From NCBI GenBank assembly GCA_050741915.1, contig JBOGEX010000058.1, positions 1 through 64,000 of the forward strand: a stretch of 64,000 nt of DNA, written 5' to 3'. Every line of letters begins with the position of its first letter. Position 1 is the first letter of the stretch. Shown here in pieces: positions 23,026 through 31,128 of the stretch. The notes beneath the pieces are model-generated. The model ran no database searches. It had not been told where the DNA came from and worked only from the letters and a program-made list of their open reading frames with translations. The position numbers were made by a program, and so were the translations under genes. This stretch comes from JACCTH01 sp050741915 (GTDB lineage: Bacteria > Actinomycetota > Acidimicrobiia > Spongiisociales > ZC4RG35).

Positions 23026-23766
23026 CTAACCAAGGTCCCAAGCGGGGAGCACGAGCACTTCGCCCGGGAAGATGAGGTCGGGGTCACCCGAACGGATCCG
23101 GTCCTTGTTGGCTCCGATCACGGCCAGCCAGTAGGGGGCGACTTCGTGGTCGCCTGCCTTCCGTCCCAGAAGTTCCGTGAGCCTCCGTTCGGCCAAGAGC
23201 CACATGTTGTCGCCCGGCATCACCACTACGTGGTCGGTCTCGATCGTATGGGGCCGATCGGCGGTGGCCACCGCGGCGGGTACTGGAGCCAACTCAATGG
23301 GAAGGTAGAGGATGTCGACAGGCGACCCACTGGTCGAAGCCGTCGGAGCGGTGGTAGTCGTTTCAATCAATATCGTGGTCGTTGTGGGTCCTGTGACCGG
23401 GTCCGATGCCGGCACCGGCACGTAGCCCGGGGCGACCGAGGCGTGGGCGGGAAGCGCCATTGCTATCGCCACACTCGATGCCAACCCGCCGTCGATCAGC
23501 CGCCGGAGCGGTCGCCACGTGTAAGGCATGACGGCTGTGAGCGCTCGAGGAAGTCGCGCGAGCGATGCCAGCAGATACAAAACGGTGGACCCGAGAAGCC
23601 AGTAGGCGATCAACAGACCGAGGAGGCGAACTGCGGAACCGACGGCGACCTCGAGTGGGCCCTCTGAAAGGGCAGAGGTTGGAAACGCATCCGCCAATCG
23701 ATGCAAAACCATGGTGGCGCCGATCAAGGCCCCAAGGACGATGACGAGCCCCAGCCGTCGCCTCAT
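23026..23766 (-). CDS. Membrane-anchored LysM-like protein
   Basis: A 246-residue protein. The N-terminus has two or three hydrophobic helices (RLGLVIVLGALIGATMVL and VRLLGLLIAYWLLGSTVLYL), then an additional hydrophobic stretch ending ALPAHASVAPGYVP. A Thr/Pro-rich linker (TTTTILIETTTTAPTAST) follows, and the C-terminus is a LysM-type module, VMPGDNMWLLAERRLTELLG ... YWLAVIGANKDRIRSGDPDL, then IFPGEVLVLP. LysM domains bind glycan chains of peptidoglycan, so this likely anchors at the envelope. The start is ATG 23766; the frame is open a little upstream. It converges on prs across the family D repeat. Function otherwise unknown. Confidence 0.78.
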   Translation of the reverse strand: MRRRLGLVIVLGALIGATMVLHRLADAFPTSALSEGPLEVAVGSAVRLLGLLIAYWLLGSTVLYLLASLARLPRALTAVMPYTWRPLRRLIDGGLASSVAIAMALPAHASVAPGYVPVPASDPVTGPTTTTILIETTTTAPTASTSGSPVDILYLPIELAPVPAAVATADRPHTIETDHVVVMPGDNMWLLAERRLTELLGRKAGDHEVAPYWLAVIGANKDRIRSGDPDLIFPGEVLVLPAWDLG

Positions 23767-23860
23767 GGGTCGAGCATACGGCGACTGGTGCCGAGACGGA
23801 AGGGTCAATTGAAGAGGTCTACGATTGCCGGTCGTTGCAACCCGTCACTGAGGAGATCTC

Positions 23861-24094
23861 TTGCTTGTCAAAGTTGGGGTGTCTGACACCAATCGCGTGA
23901 TCGAGATTGAAGCCGAGTCGGCCGATTCCATCAAGACCATGCTGGAGCAGGCGTACAGCACCGGTCAGAGCATCCTCTGGTTCGAGGACACGAAAAATCG
24001 GCTCGTGGGGATCCCGCTGGAAAAAGTGGCCTACGTCGAAATCGACCAGGAAAGCGGGTCGCGCCAAGTTGGTTTTGCCCGAGCGGGTGGCTGA
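23861..24094 (+). CDS. DUF3107 family protein
   Basis: A 77-residue protein conserved in actinobacteria as DUF3107. It reads LVKVGVSDTNRVIEIEAESA, a charged middle (SIKTMLEQAYSTGQSILWFE), then VGIPLEKVAYVEIDQESG. The start is TTG with GAGGAG upstream; no ATG in frame would give the family N-terminus. It converges with whiB at 24100, leaving five bases between stops. Small, acidic and cytosolic; role unknown in the literature I can recall. Confidence 0.87.
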   Translation: MLVKVGVSDTNRVIEIEAESADSIKTMLEQAYSTGQSILWFEDTKNRLVGIPLEKVAYVEIDQESGSRQVGFARAGG

Positions 24095-24099
24095 AAGTC

Positions 24100-24381
24100 T
24101 CAGCCGGCGCGCCGACGGCGCTCGGCCAGCCAACGCTTGCGCAGCCGGCGACGCTCGTCCTCGGCGAAACCGCCCCACACCCCCGATTCCTGGTTCGATT
24201 CAAGGGCATACTGGAGGCAGTCTTCTTGGACGGAGCAGACGGCGCAGATCATCTTGGCGGCGGCAATCTGCTCAATGGCGGGCCCGGTGCTGCCAATGGG
24301 GAAGAACAAACTCGGTTCAGAGTCCCGGCAAGCGGCGAGGTCCCTCCATTCGGTTGTGATTGTGAGCGTGGTGGTGGCCAT
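24100..24381 (-). CDS. whiB: WhiB-family iron-sulfur transcription factor
   Basis: A 93-residue WhiB-like protein. The four [4Fe-4S] cysteines are in DLAACRDSEPSLFFPIG, KMICAVCSVQEDC and the paired CxxC between them. The GVWGGF turn and the basic C-terminal tail ERRRLRKRWLAERRRRAG complete the fold. WhiB proteins bind sigma factor region 4 and modulate transcription in response to redox or nitric oxide. The start is ATG 24381 with AAAGGAT upstream. That Shine-Dalgarno abuts a palindrome (24391-24408) matching the CRP consensus. A second, broken WhiB gene lies at 2068-2277. Which WhiB subclass this is cannot be fixed, but it is closest to the short WhiB1/WhiB2-like group. Confidence 0.93.
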   Translation of the reverse strand: MATTTLTITTEWRDLAACRDSEPSLFFPIGSTGPAIEQIAAAKMICAVCSVQEDCLQYALESNQESGVWGGFAEDERRRLRKRWLAERRRRAG

Positions 24382-24390
24382 CAGGATCCT

Positions 24391-24408
24391 TTGTGAACGC
24401 TTTCACAA
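24391..24408. promoter_or_regulatory. CRP-like palindrome next to the whiB ribosome-binding site
   Basis: The 18-base sequence TTGTGAACGCTTTCACAA matches the CRP/FNR consensus TGTGA-N6-TCACA exactly at all ten consensus positions. It ends ten bases upstream of the whiB ATG, so a bound protein could block expression. A hairpin role in the leader is an alternative. Confidence 0.6.
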
Positions 24409-24534
24409 GTTCGGTTAGAACTAGTGAATAAGGGTTTTGTTGATTGATCGGCAACTACGGTACTCCTGGGTCCAGCGACTCGCAATCGATTTCCCCATCG
24501 AATTTCTAGAGATGTTCTCCAAAATCAGGGCGAC

Positions 24535-25176
24535 TTGCTGACCATCGGCCATCGCGGCTGGCCGACTCGATTCCCCGACAACTCCCTCCAGGGCATCGAA
24601 GCGGCGGCGGAGGTGGCGGCGATGGTCGAGGTCGACGTCAGACGAGCGCCCGGCGGCCAACTAGTCCTCTCCCACGACCCGGTGGTGCCGGGACGACAGT
24701 TGGTGACCCTCGACGAGGTAATAGACGTTCTGCCGGCGCTCCCGCTGAATCTGGAGATTAAGAACTTCCCAGGCGATATTGGTTTCGAGAGTGACCATGG
24801 CCTTGCTCTCGAGACGGCGGCCAAATCCCGCCCCGGCGACCTACTCACATGTTTCTTCTGGCCATCAGTCGATGAGATTCGGATCAGGTACCCGGGCGTG
24901 GCCACCGGTTTGCTCATTGATGCCGGCGGAAGCATCTCTGACGCCACAGCTCACGCCCTTCACCATGGCCACGGAACCCTGGTGCCCAATTGGCAGTTGG
25001 TCCTTTCCCAACCGGACGCCACTCGAACCGCAGCCGCCGCGGGGCTGCGAATCGCGGCGTGGACCTTGAATGACCCGGCGTTGGCGCCATCGTTGGCGGA
25101 TCTCGGCGTTGACGCCATCATAACCGACGACCCCGGCCTCATGGCCCGGGCCCTCGCCGACAGGATCGCCACATGA
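24535..25176 (+). CDS. Glycerophosphodiester phosphodiesterase family protein
   Basis: A 213-residue GDPD TIM barrel. The metal and catalytic residues are in LTIGHRGWPTRFPDNSLQGI (HRG and the E/D-N pair, with Asp in place of the usual Glu), MVEVDVRRAPGGQLVLSHDP (ExDVR and HD) and the C-terminal LRIAAWTLNDP and IITDDPGLM. It hydrolyses glycerophosphodiesters to glycerol 3-phosphate and an alcohol. No signal peptide, so cytosolic. It begins with TTG at 24535 (no clear Shine-Dalgarno), and its stop overlaps the yqeY ATG (ATGA). Slightly short for the family, but the motifs are complete. Confidence 0.85.
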   Translation: MLTIGHRGWPTRFPDNSLQGIEAAAEVAAMVEVDVRRAPGGQLVLSHDPVVPGRQLVTLDEVIDVLPALPLNLEIKNFPGDIGFESDHGLALETAAKSRPGDLLTCFFWPSVDEIRIRYPGVATGLLIDAGGSISDATAHALHHGHGTLVPNWQLVLSQPDATRTAAAAGLRIAAWTLNDPALAPSLADLGVDAIITDDPGLMARALADRIAT

Positions 25177-25637
25177 CCATCAAAGAAGAACTCTCAGCCG
25201 AGCTCAAGGACGCAATGAAGGGAAAAGACGCCCGCCGGCGCGATGTGATCCGCATGATCGATACCGAGGTGACCCTGGCTCGTTCGACGCCGGGTTTCAA
25301 AGGTGAGGTCGACGACGACCTTTATCGACGAGTCATCGCGGCGTATGCGAAGAAGATGAACAAGGCCAAAGGGGAATTCGAGGAGGCGGGGGAGCGAGGG
25401 GCGGCTATGGCCGAAAAGCTGCGCTGGGAAGTCGAGTACTTGAGCCGCTGGCTGCCGAAGAAGCTTGACGGGCCCTCGACGGAGGCGTTGGTCCGAACGA
25501 CGATCGATCAGCTGGGCGTCGCCGGGGATCCCAAGGCCTCTGGTCGGGTGATCGGTGAGATCGTGAAGGCTCACAAAGATGAAGTCGACGGTGCGCTCGT
25601 CACTCGCCTGGTGGCGCAAGCGCTGAGCGATAGCTGA
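25173..25637 (+). CDS. GatB/YqeY domain protein
   Basis: A 154-residue YqeY-like protein, related to the tail domain of the GatB amidotransferase subunit. Visible features are the N-terminal TIKEELSAELKDAMKGKDAR, EVTLARSTPGFKG, IAAYAKKMNKAKGEFEEAGE, YLSRWLPKKLDGPST and the terminal KASGRVIGEIVKAHKDEVDG. Family members bind tRNA or act with aminoacyl-tRNA metabolism, but the role of the free-standing form is not settled. It starts with ATG overlapping the gdpD stop. Its end overlaps the broken Nudix gene by 38 bases. Confidence 0.9.
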   Translation: MTIKEELSAELKDAMKGKDARRRDVIRMIDTEVTLARSTPGFKGEVDDDLYRRVIAAYAKKMNKAKGEFEEAGERGAAMAEKLRWEVEYLSRWLPKKLDGPSTEALVRTTIDQLGVAGDPKASGRVIGEIVKAHKDEVDGALVTRLVAQALSDS

Positions 25638-26061
25638 CGTCGGCCAGGTCGAGAGCCTCACCCACCAGAGCCACCAGCGGGAGATTCTCGATCTCGCGGA
25701 GCGACCACCATTGGACCAGGTCGGTGCTGCCGTCGATCTCAGCGACAGGGGTCCCTTTCGCCTCGGCTCGATAGATGATCTGCAGCGCAAACAAGTCCGC
25801 ATTCGATGATGGCCTGTTCAACACCGGAACCACAAAGGAGAAAACGCCGACTGGATTCTTGATCACGGCCCTGATGCCGGGCCGGTTTCTTCGAAGAACT
25901 CACGACGGAGGCCGTCGCTCGGGTCCTCGCCCCAATCGAGCCCGCCGCCGGGGAGGGTCCAGTAACCGGCCTCGACCTCGCTCTCCGAGATACGGGAGGA
26001 CAAGGTCACCGTCGATGGCGAGGCCGTAGACCCCGATGCGGGTTTCACCTGCTGAGACCAT
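25600..26061 (-). pseudogene. Nudix hydrolase, frameshifted
   Basis: Three reading frames must be joined. The start MVSAGETRIGVYGLAIDGDL at 26061 is in one frame. SRISESEVEAGYWTLPGGGL, then DWGEDPSDGLRREFFEETG, the Nudix box with REFFEE, is in a second. VIKNPVGVFSFVVPVLNRPS onward is in a third, continuing to the end at 25600. Shifts occur near 25990 and near 25870-25890. Nudix enzymes hydrolyse nucleoside diphosphate derivatives. The box residues are intact in DNA but cannot be translated as one chain. The 3' end overlaps yqeY by 38 bases. Confidence 0.8.
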
Positions 26062-26073
26062 GATGCAGAAAGT

Positions 26074-26991
26074 ATGACTCCCGCATATCAGCCGATGCTC
26101 GCCACGTCATGGCCGGCGTCATTCGATTCCGAAGACTGGTGGTTCGACCTGAAATGGGACGGATTCCGTTGCCTCGCCTACACCGACGAGGGGCGGGTCC
26201 AGCTCCGGTCACGCAACGGCAAGGATCTCGGCGGCCGGTATCCCGACCTGCTGGGAGTGCGGACTCCCGTCCCGGCGGTGATAGATGGGGAGATCGTGGC
26301 TATCGGCGCCGACGGCAAGCCGTCATTTTTTCAACTCGGTTTGGCTCCCTCCCAGCTTGTTGTTTTCGACCTGCTCTATCTGGGTGAGGATGTGACGTTA
26401 CTTCGGCTCGAAGAGCGCTGGGAACTGCTGGCGCGACTCGACATTGAAGGACCGGTCGTGCGCGTCGAACCGACTCGTGGGGAGGGACTAGCACTCTTCG
26501 AGGCCGTCAGCGACGCCGGCCTCGAGGGGATCGTGGCCAAAAAATCGGGTTCTCGTTATCTCCCGGGCCGCCGCTCTGCTGATTGGCGGAAAGTTGTTGC
26601 CCGTTCGCGAATCCGGGCCGTGGTAGGGGGATACATGCGTGGAGAAGGGGGAAGGGCCGGATCGTTTGGTTCGTTGATCGTCGGCCTCTATCGGGGCGAG
26701 GAGCTGCTCCTGGCCGGGGCCGCCGGCTCCGGGCTCGACGAGCGCTCGCTGCGGATGTTGCTGCCGATCTTGAAGGCGAGCGAGCGGGCGACCTCGCCCT
26801 TTGCAGAAAGGGTCGACCTTCCCGGCGAGCCGGTGTGGGTGGAGCCAAGCCTGGTGGCGATGATCGAGTACCGGGAGTGGACGCCCTATCGGCGGTTGCG
26901 GGCGCCGGTTTACAAGGGTCTCGTCCATGATGTCGACCCGGTGGACGTCACCTGGGACTCCGAGGCGCCTGACGCCCCCGGTGACGGATGA
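26074..26991 (+). CDS. ATP-dependent DNA ligase (LigC/LigD ligase-domain type)
   Basis: A 305-residue ATP-dependent ligase. The active-site lysine is in motif I DLKWDGFRCLAY (KWDG). Motif III is FFQLGLAPSQLVVFDLLYL, motif IV is LEGIVAKKSGSRYLPGRRSADW, and motif V is the KVVARSRIRAVVGGYMRGEG area. The C-terminal OB part ends PYRRLRAPVYKGLVHDVDPV. The enzyme seals nicks with ATP, acting in repair beside an NAD-dependent LigA expected elsewhere. Related actinobacterial LigC enzymes are about 350 residues, so this is compact but complete. ATG 26074 is 13 bases from the divergent Nudix start. Repeats E2, A1 and E3 follow. Confidence 0.88.
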   Translation: MTPAYQPMLATSWPASFDSEDWWFDLKWDGFRCLAYTDEGRVQLRSRNGKDLGGRYPDLLGVRTPVPAVIDGEIVAIGADGKPSFFQLGLAPSQLVVFDLLYLGEDVTLLRLEERWELLARLDIEGPVVRVEPTRGEGLALFEAVSDAGLEGIVAKKSGSRYLPGRRSADWRKVVARSRIRAVVGGYMRGEGGRAGSFGSLIVGLYRGEELLLAGAAGSGLDERSLRMLLPILKASERATSPFAERVDLPGEPVWVEPSLVAMIEYREWTPYRRLRAPVYKGLVHDVDPVDVTWDSEAPDAPGDG

Positions 26992-26998
26992 TCATCGA

Positions 26999-27044
26999 TT
27001 CTCTGGGCTGTGGACCCTGTTGGACACCGTCTACAACCCTGGGA
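26999..27044 (+). terminator. Hairpin repeat, family E copy 2
   Basis: TTCTCTGGGCTG leads a hairpin (stem TGTGGAC / GTCTACA, loop with TTGGACACC, outer CTGGG / CCC) eight bases after the ligase stop. It shares the leading arm with copies at 17619 and 27463. Likely the ligase terminator. Confidence 0.6.
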
Positions 27045-27177
27045 CGTAAACCGGGTGTAGGACCGGCAGTCAGGGCGCTCTACCCGTTACGCCGGCTCGC
27101 CTCTAGATCTTTCGGCCCCAAGGCTGAGATTGTTTTGCTCCCCGGCCCTTGGACCGGCGTCCACCCTCCCCGCCACC

Positions 27178-27284
27178 AAATTCGGTCACTGGCGAACGCT
27201 TCCCGACAAATCTGGTCGTTGGCGCCCGGTGCTCGTTCGCCAGCAACCGAATGACGCTGAGAGCGGGCCTGAGTGACCGAATTT
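27178..27284. repeat. 107-bp palindromic repeat, family A copy 1
   Basis: Perfect 13-bp terminal inverted repeat AAATTCGGTCACT (27178-27190) / AGTGACCGAATTT (27272-27284), with an inner inverted repeat CTGGCGAACG / CGTTCGCCAG. No open frame of its own. A second 107-bp copy lies in the opposite orientation at 59674-59780. Apart from the flanking family E hairpins, the region 27045-27448 contains nothing else I recognise. Confidence 0.85.
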
Positions 27285-27418
27285 CCCGTGGCCGGGAGCG
27301 CCTGAGGGTTCTCCCAGCCGGACCGGCCCCCATCAATCACGGTTCCGTCGGTGGCACCACATATTTCCTTGGCCGATTTTCATCCATCTTGGGCGTCGAC
27401 GCCAGGGGCGTAATTGTC

Positions 27419-27463
27419 TGCTGGGTTCTAGAGGTTGTCCAACAGCCTCTACAGCCCAGAGAA
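27419..27463 (-). terminator. Hairpin repeat, family E copy 3; likely ileS terminator
   Basis: On the minus strand the order is TTCTCTGGGCTG, then TAGAGG pairing with CCTCTA around a GTTGGAC-containing loop, then CCCAG closing CTGGG. It overlaps the ileS stop (27449-27451). The inverse orientation to copy 2 brackets repeat A1. Confidence 0.65.
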
Positions 27464-30400
27464 CGACGGATCAGACCTCGACCTTCGCACGCTGAGCCCG
27501 TAGGCCGCCCCGTCCAGTTGTGACCGTTCGCCCTTCCAATCCGCTACCCGCTCGAGCCTCGTCGCCAGCACCTCCCCTTTGATGTAGTCGTCATAGGAGG
27601 AAACCGCCGCTGCCAGTGTCTCGTCGTCTGTCCACCACGCGACCTCGATCCGATCGGAGACGTCGAATGCGGCCCCTCTCCGCTCTTGTTGCACCTTGCT
27701 CACAAACTCGCGCGCCATACCCTCGGCCAGAAGGGCCGCATTCGTCTCGAGACTGAGAGCGACCGCCAGCCCTCCGGAGGCTGCCACGGCCATTCCCTTT
27801 TCGGGCTGACGGTCGATCACGAGGTCGGCGCCGGTGATCGTCGACCCCGCCACCTCGAGCCCGTTGCCGTCGAGGAGTGACTCGATTTGGGCCTCTCCGA
27901 GTCCGGCCACAAAGGCCGACACCTCTTTGACCCGAGCACCGAAGCGGGGACCCACTCGAGCAAAGTCGGGCTTGGCCGACAGCTTGAGCAAACCTTGGCC
28001 GCTCGGGGTGACCTTGACTTTTTTCACATTGAGCTCGTCAGCGATGAGGTCGGAATGGTCGACGACGGCCTGGCGGTGCTGGTGGTCGTGTGTGACGACG
28101 GTGACCGAGGCGAGGGGACGGCGGACCTTGATCTCGTGCTGCTTGCGCAATCCATGGCCAAGGCTCACCACCTCGCGTACCACCGCCATCGCTCGCTCGA
28201 GATCACGGTCGATGTGCTCGGTCTGTTCATTGGGATAGTCGCGGTGATGGACGCTCGGCACCGCCTCGGGATCGACGTTCCGCATCAGGTCTTGATAGAT
28301 CCGCTCGGAGATGAAAGGCAGGACCGGAGCCACGACCGCCACGAAGGTGGTCAGGACCTCATAAAGGGTGGCGAAGGCGGCAAGCTTGTCGAGATCGTCC
28401 TCGCCCCGGCGGCGCCAAAACCTTCGTCGGCTGCGGCGGACGTACCAGTTCGTCAGATCCTCGACGAATGCGAGTACCGGTGGTACCACGTTGTAGAGGT
28501 AGTAGCCCTCCATTTGGCGATTCACTTCCGCGATCAGGCTTTGCAGTACCGAGAGGATCCACCGGTCGAGCTCGGGCCGCTCCGACGGCGACGGTGCCGA
28601 TCGGAGGTCGTCGCCGGTAATTCCGTCAGCGGCGGCGTAGGTAGTGAAGAAGCTGTGAGCGTTCCACAACGGCAGCAACACCGTTCTCGTTACCTCGCGA
28701 ATTGCCTGCACCTGAAAGCGGACGGGCTCGGCCCGCAACACCGGGGAGTTGATCAGGTAGGCCCGGAGGGCGTCGGCGCCATACGTCTCGAGCAGCTCGG
28801 CGGGGTCGTCGTAGTTCTTGAGCGACTTCGACATCTTGCGGCCATCCGCGGAGAGGATCAGGCCGTTGACGACGCAGTTGCGGAACGCCTCTGAGTCGAA
28901 GAGAGCCGCCCCCAGGACATGGAGGGTGTAGAACCACCCCCGGGTTTGGTCGAGGCCCTCGGCGATGAACTGGGCGGGAAAGGTCGACTCGAACCGCTCC
29001 CTGTTCTCGAACGGGTAATGCACCTGCCCATAGGGCATCGAGCCGGACTCGAACCAGCAATCCAACACCTCCGGCACTCGGTGCATCTCCTCTCCGCATT
29101 CGGGACAGGAAAACGTCACCGGGTCGACGAAGTGCTTGTGCAGATCGGTGAGCCGTACCCCGGAGAGCTTCTCCAGCTCCTCGATGGAGCCAACGCAATG
29201 CATGTGCCCGGAGGGGCACTCCCAGACCGGGATGCACGAACCCCAGTAGCGATTGCGAGAAACGGCCCAGTCGCGGGCATCGGCCAACCAGTTGCCGAAG
29301 CGGCGGGTGCCGACGTGCTCGGGGACCCAATGGATGTTGTCGTTGAGCTTGACCAGTCGGTCCTTGATCGACTCCACGCCGATGAACCAGGTTGGGATCG
29401 CCTTGTACATGAGCGGCGTGTCGGTTCGGTAACAGAACGGATAGGGGTGGCGAATACGCTCGTTGCGAAACAACGAACCCGCCTGCTTGAGAAGTCGCAC
29501 CAAAGTCGCATCGGCCTCTTTCAGATTCACCCCTTCCACTTCGGGGACCGCATCGGTGAACCGGCCTTCGAGGTCGATCGGGTCGACCAGAACGTCAAGC
29601 CCGGCCGCGGCCATGGCAGCAAAGTCGGCCTCGCCATACGCCGGAGCCATATGGACGAGGCCGGTTCCGTCATCGGTAGACACCTCTTCACCGGCGATGA
29701 CTACAAACGCGCCCCGCTCCACCTCGCCTGAGAAGTAGTCGAAGGGAGGCTCGTAGGTGATCCCGAGCAGGTCGCGCCCTTTCGCGGTCGCGACCACGGC
29801 TTGTGCATCCTTCCGGTAGGAGTCGAGCCGGGCTCGAGCCATCCAGCAACGCTCGTCTCCCTCGAGAAAAGCGGTGTATTCGATATCGGGCCCGACCGCT
29901 ACGGCCAGGTTGGCAGGGAGGGTCCAGGGAGTGGTGGTCCAGATCAGCAGAAAGTCACCTGCTTCGACCGCCCCCTTGCCATGTCTCACCTTCAACTTCA
30001 CCGTGATCGACGGATCGTCGACATCCCGATAGCCACCAAGGTTGACCTCGAAGTTGGAGAGGGGAGTGGTGGCGCCCCAGGAGTAGGGGAGGACCTTGAA
30101 GTCCCGGTACACCAGCCCTTTGTCCCAGAGTTGGCGGACTGCCCACCAAACGGTCTCCATGAAGTCGGTATCCATGGTCCGGTAGTCGTTGTCCATGTCG
30201 ACCCAGCGGCCGATCCGGCGGATCACCCGCCGCCAGTTCTCGGTGTTGGCCTGGACGTGCGCCCGGCAGGCTTCGTTGTACCGATCGATCCCATACTCGG
30301 CGATCTGACGGGGACCGGAGATACCGAGGCTCTTCTCCACCTCTATCTCGATGGGAAGCCCATGGGTGTCCCATCCGAATCGGCGCTCCACCCGGAAACC

Positions 30401-30640
30401 GCGCATGGTCCAGTACCGGGGGACAACGTCTTTTAATACCGAGGCGAGCAAGGTGCCGAAGTGAGGGCTCCCAGTTGGAAAAGGGGGCCCGTCGTAGAAG
30501 ACGTATTCCGGGGCGTCGGCGCGCCGGCCGACCGAGGCCCGGAAGGCGTCCATGCCGTCCCACAGCTCGAGAATCTCTTGCTCCATGACCGGAAAATCGG
30601 GCTGGGGACGAGGGCGTTGAAAACTCGACCGGGAACTCAT
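27449..30640 (-). CDS. ileS: Isoleucyl-tRNA synthetase (type 2, long)
   Basis: A 1063-residue class I aminoacyl-tRNA synthetase charging tRNA-Ile. The HIGH-like motif is PPFPTGSPHFGTLLAS near residue 55, and KMSKS appears as ILSADGRKMSKSLKNYDDP near residue 600. The editing domain sits between them. An internal zinc site is FSCPECGEEMHRVPEVLDCW. The opening KSLGISGPRQIAEYGIDRYN and the total length place it with the eukaryote-like IleS2 group, which is generally mupirocin-tolerant. The protein continues to RRSRSDPSFSGL, overlapping a hairpin. It is transcribed leftwards and is divergent from dksA. Confidence 0.96.
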   Translation of the reverse strand: MSSRSSFQRPRPQPDFPVMEQEILELWDGMDAFRASVGRRADAPEYVFYDGPPFPTGSPHFGTLLASVLKDVVPRYWTMRGFRVERRFGWDTHGLPIEIEVEKSLGISGPRQIAEYGIDRYNEACRAHVQANTENWRRVIRRIGRWVDMDNDYRTMDTDFMETVWWAVRQLWDKGLVYRDFKVLPYSWGATTPLSNFEVNLGGYRDVDDPSITVKLKVRHGKGAVEAGDFLLIWTTTPWTLPANLAVAVGPDIEYTAFLEGDERCWMARARLDSYRKDAQAVVATAKGRDLLGITYEPPFDYFSGEVERGAFVVIAGEEVSTDDGTGLVHMAPAYGEADFAAMAAAGLDVLVDPIDLEGRFTDAVPEVEGVNLKEADATLVRLLKQAGSLFRNERIRHPYPFCYRTDTPLMYKAIPTWFIGVESIKDRLVKLNDNIHWVPEHVGTRRFGNWLADARDWAVSRNRYWGSCIPVWECPSGHMHCVGSIEELEKLSGVRLTDLHKHFVDPVTFSCPECGEEMHRVPEVLDCWFESGSMPYGQVHYPFENRERFESTFPAQFIAEGLDQTRGWFYTLHVLGAALFDSEAFRNCVVNGLILSADGRKMSKSLKNYDDPAELLETYGADALRAYLINSPVLRAEPVRFQVQAIREVTRTVLLPLWNAHSFFTTYAAADGITGDDLRSAPSPSERPELDRWILSVLQSLIAEVNRQMEGYYLYNVVPPVLAFVEDLTNWYVRRSRRRFWRRRGEDDLDKLAAFATLYEVLTTFVAVVAPVLPFISERIYQDLMRNVDPEAVPSVHHRDYPNEQTEHIDRDLERAMAVVREVVSLGHGLRKQHEIKVRRPLASVTVVTHDHQHRQAVVDHSDLIADELNVKKVKVTPSGQGLLKLSAKPDFARVGPRFGARVKEVSAFVAGLGEAQIESLLDGNGLEVAGSTITGADLVIDRQPEKGMAVAASGGLAVALSLETNAALLAEGMAREFVSKVQQERRGAAFDVSDRIEVAWWTDDETLAAAVSSYDDYIKGEVLATRLERVADWKGERSQLDGAAYGLSVRRSRSDPSFSGL

Positions 30641-30743
30641 TGACTCAAACTCTAGGAATAACGAAAGGTCTTCAACCCGTTAAGTGATTCCAGGTCCGGG
30701 CTATCGTTTCCGAGCTTTCCCCGGACGATTTGTACTTACTGAT

Positions 30744-31115
30744 ATGGCCAGACAACTTGCCGCCAACACTCTCAAGCGCTTTCGTGGCCAGCTCGAAGAG
30801 GAGCAGGCGCGCCTCGAGAAGATGATCGAGGACCACGAGCGCGAGCTCGAAGAGGCCCGCCTGACCGAGACCTCGGCAGAACGGAGCCCGGATCCCGGCA
30901 GCGCCGAAGCGGGCTCGATGAATTTCGAGTATGAGAAGGAGCTGTCCTTGGGACAGAACACGGTCGACCTGCTGCGCAAGGTGGAGCGGGCCCTTTCCCG
31001 GGTGGCCGACAAGACCTACGGCATTTGCGAAAGCTGTGGGAACCCGATTCCGGTGGCCCGGCTCGAAGTGCTCCCTTATGCCACCGAGTGCGTCAGCTGC
31101 GCTCGCCGTAACTGA
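30744..31115 (+). CDS. TraR/DksA-type zinc-finger protein
   Basis: A 123-residue protein. It starts MARQLAANTLKRFRGQLEEE and forms a long coiled-coil arm (ARLEKMIEDHERELEEARLT). The C-terminal C4 zinc finger is GICESCGNPIPVARLEVLPY followed by ATECVSCARR. DksA-fold proteins of this type insert into the RNA polymerase secondary channel, or act as structural zinc-finger regulators. The coiled coil lacks an obvious DxxDxA tip motif, so ppGpp-linked activity is not assured. The frame is open upstream; ATG 30744 is the reasonable start. It overlaps nothing and is followed by lspA 13 bases later, presumably one operon. Confidence 0.86.
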   Translation: MARQLAANTLKRFRGQLEEEQARLEKMIEDHERELEEARLTETSAERSPDPGSAEAGSMNFEYEKELSLGQNTVDLLRKVERALSRVADKTYGICESCGNPIPVARLEVLPYATECVSCARRN

Positions 31116-31128
31116 CCTGCGGCGGGCG

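Noticed and set aside
27887..28894. 335-residue open frame antisense to ileS
   Set aside because: Lacks any recognisable motif and sits wholly in a conserved synthetase gene.
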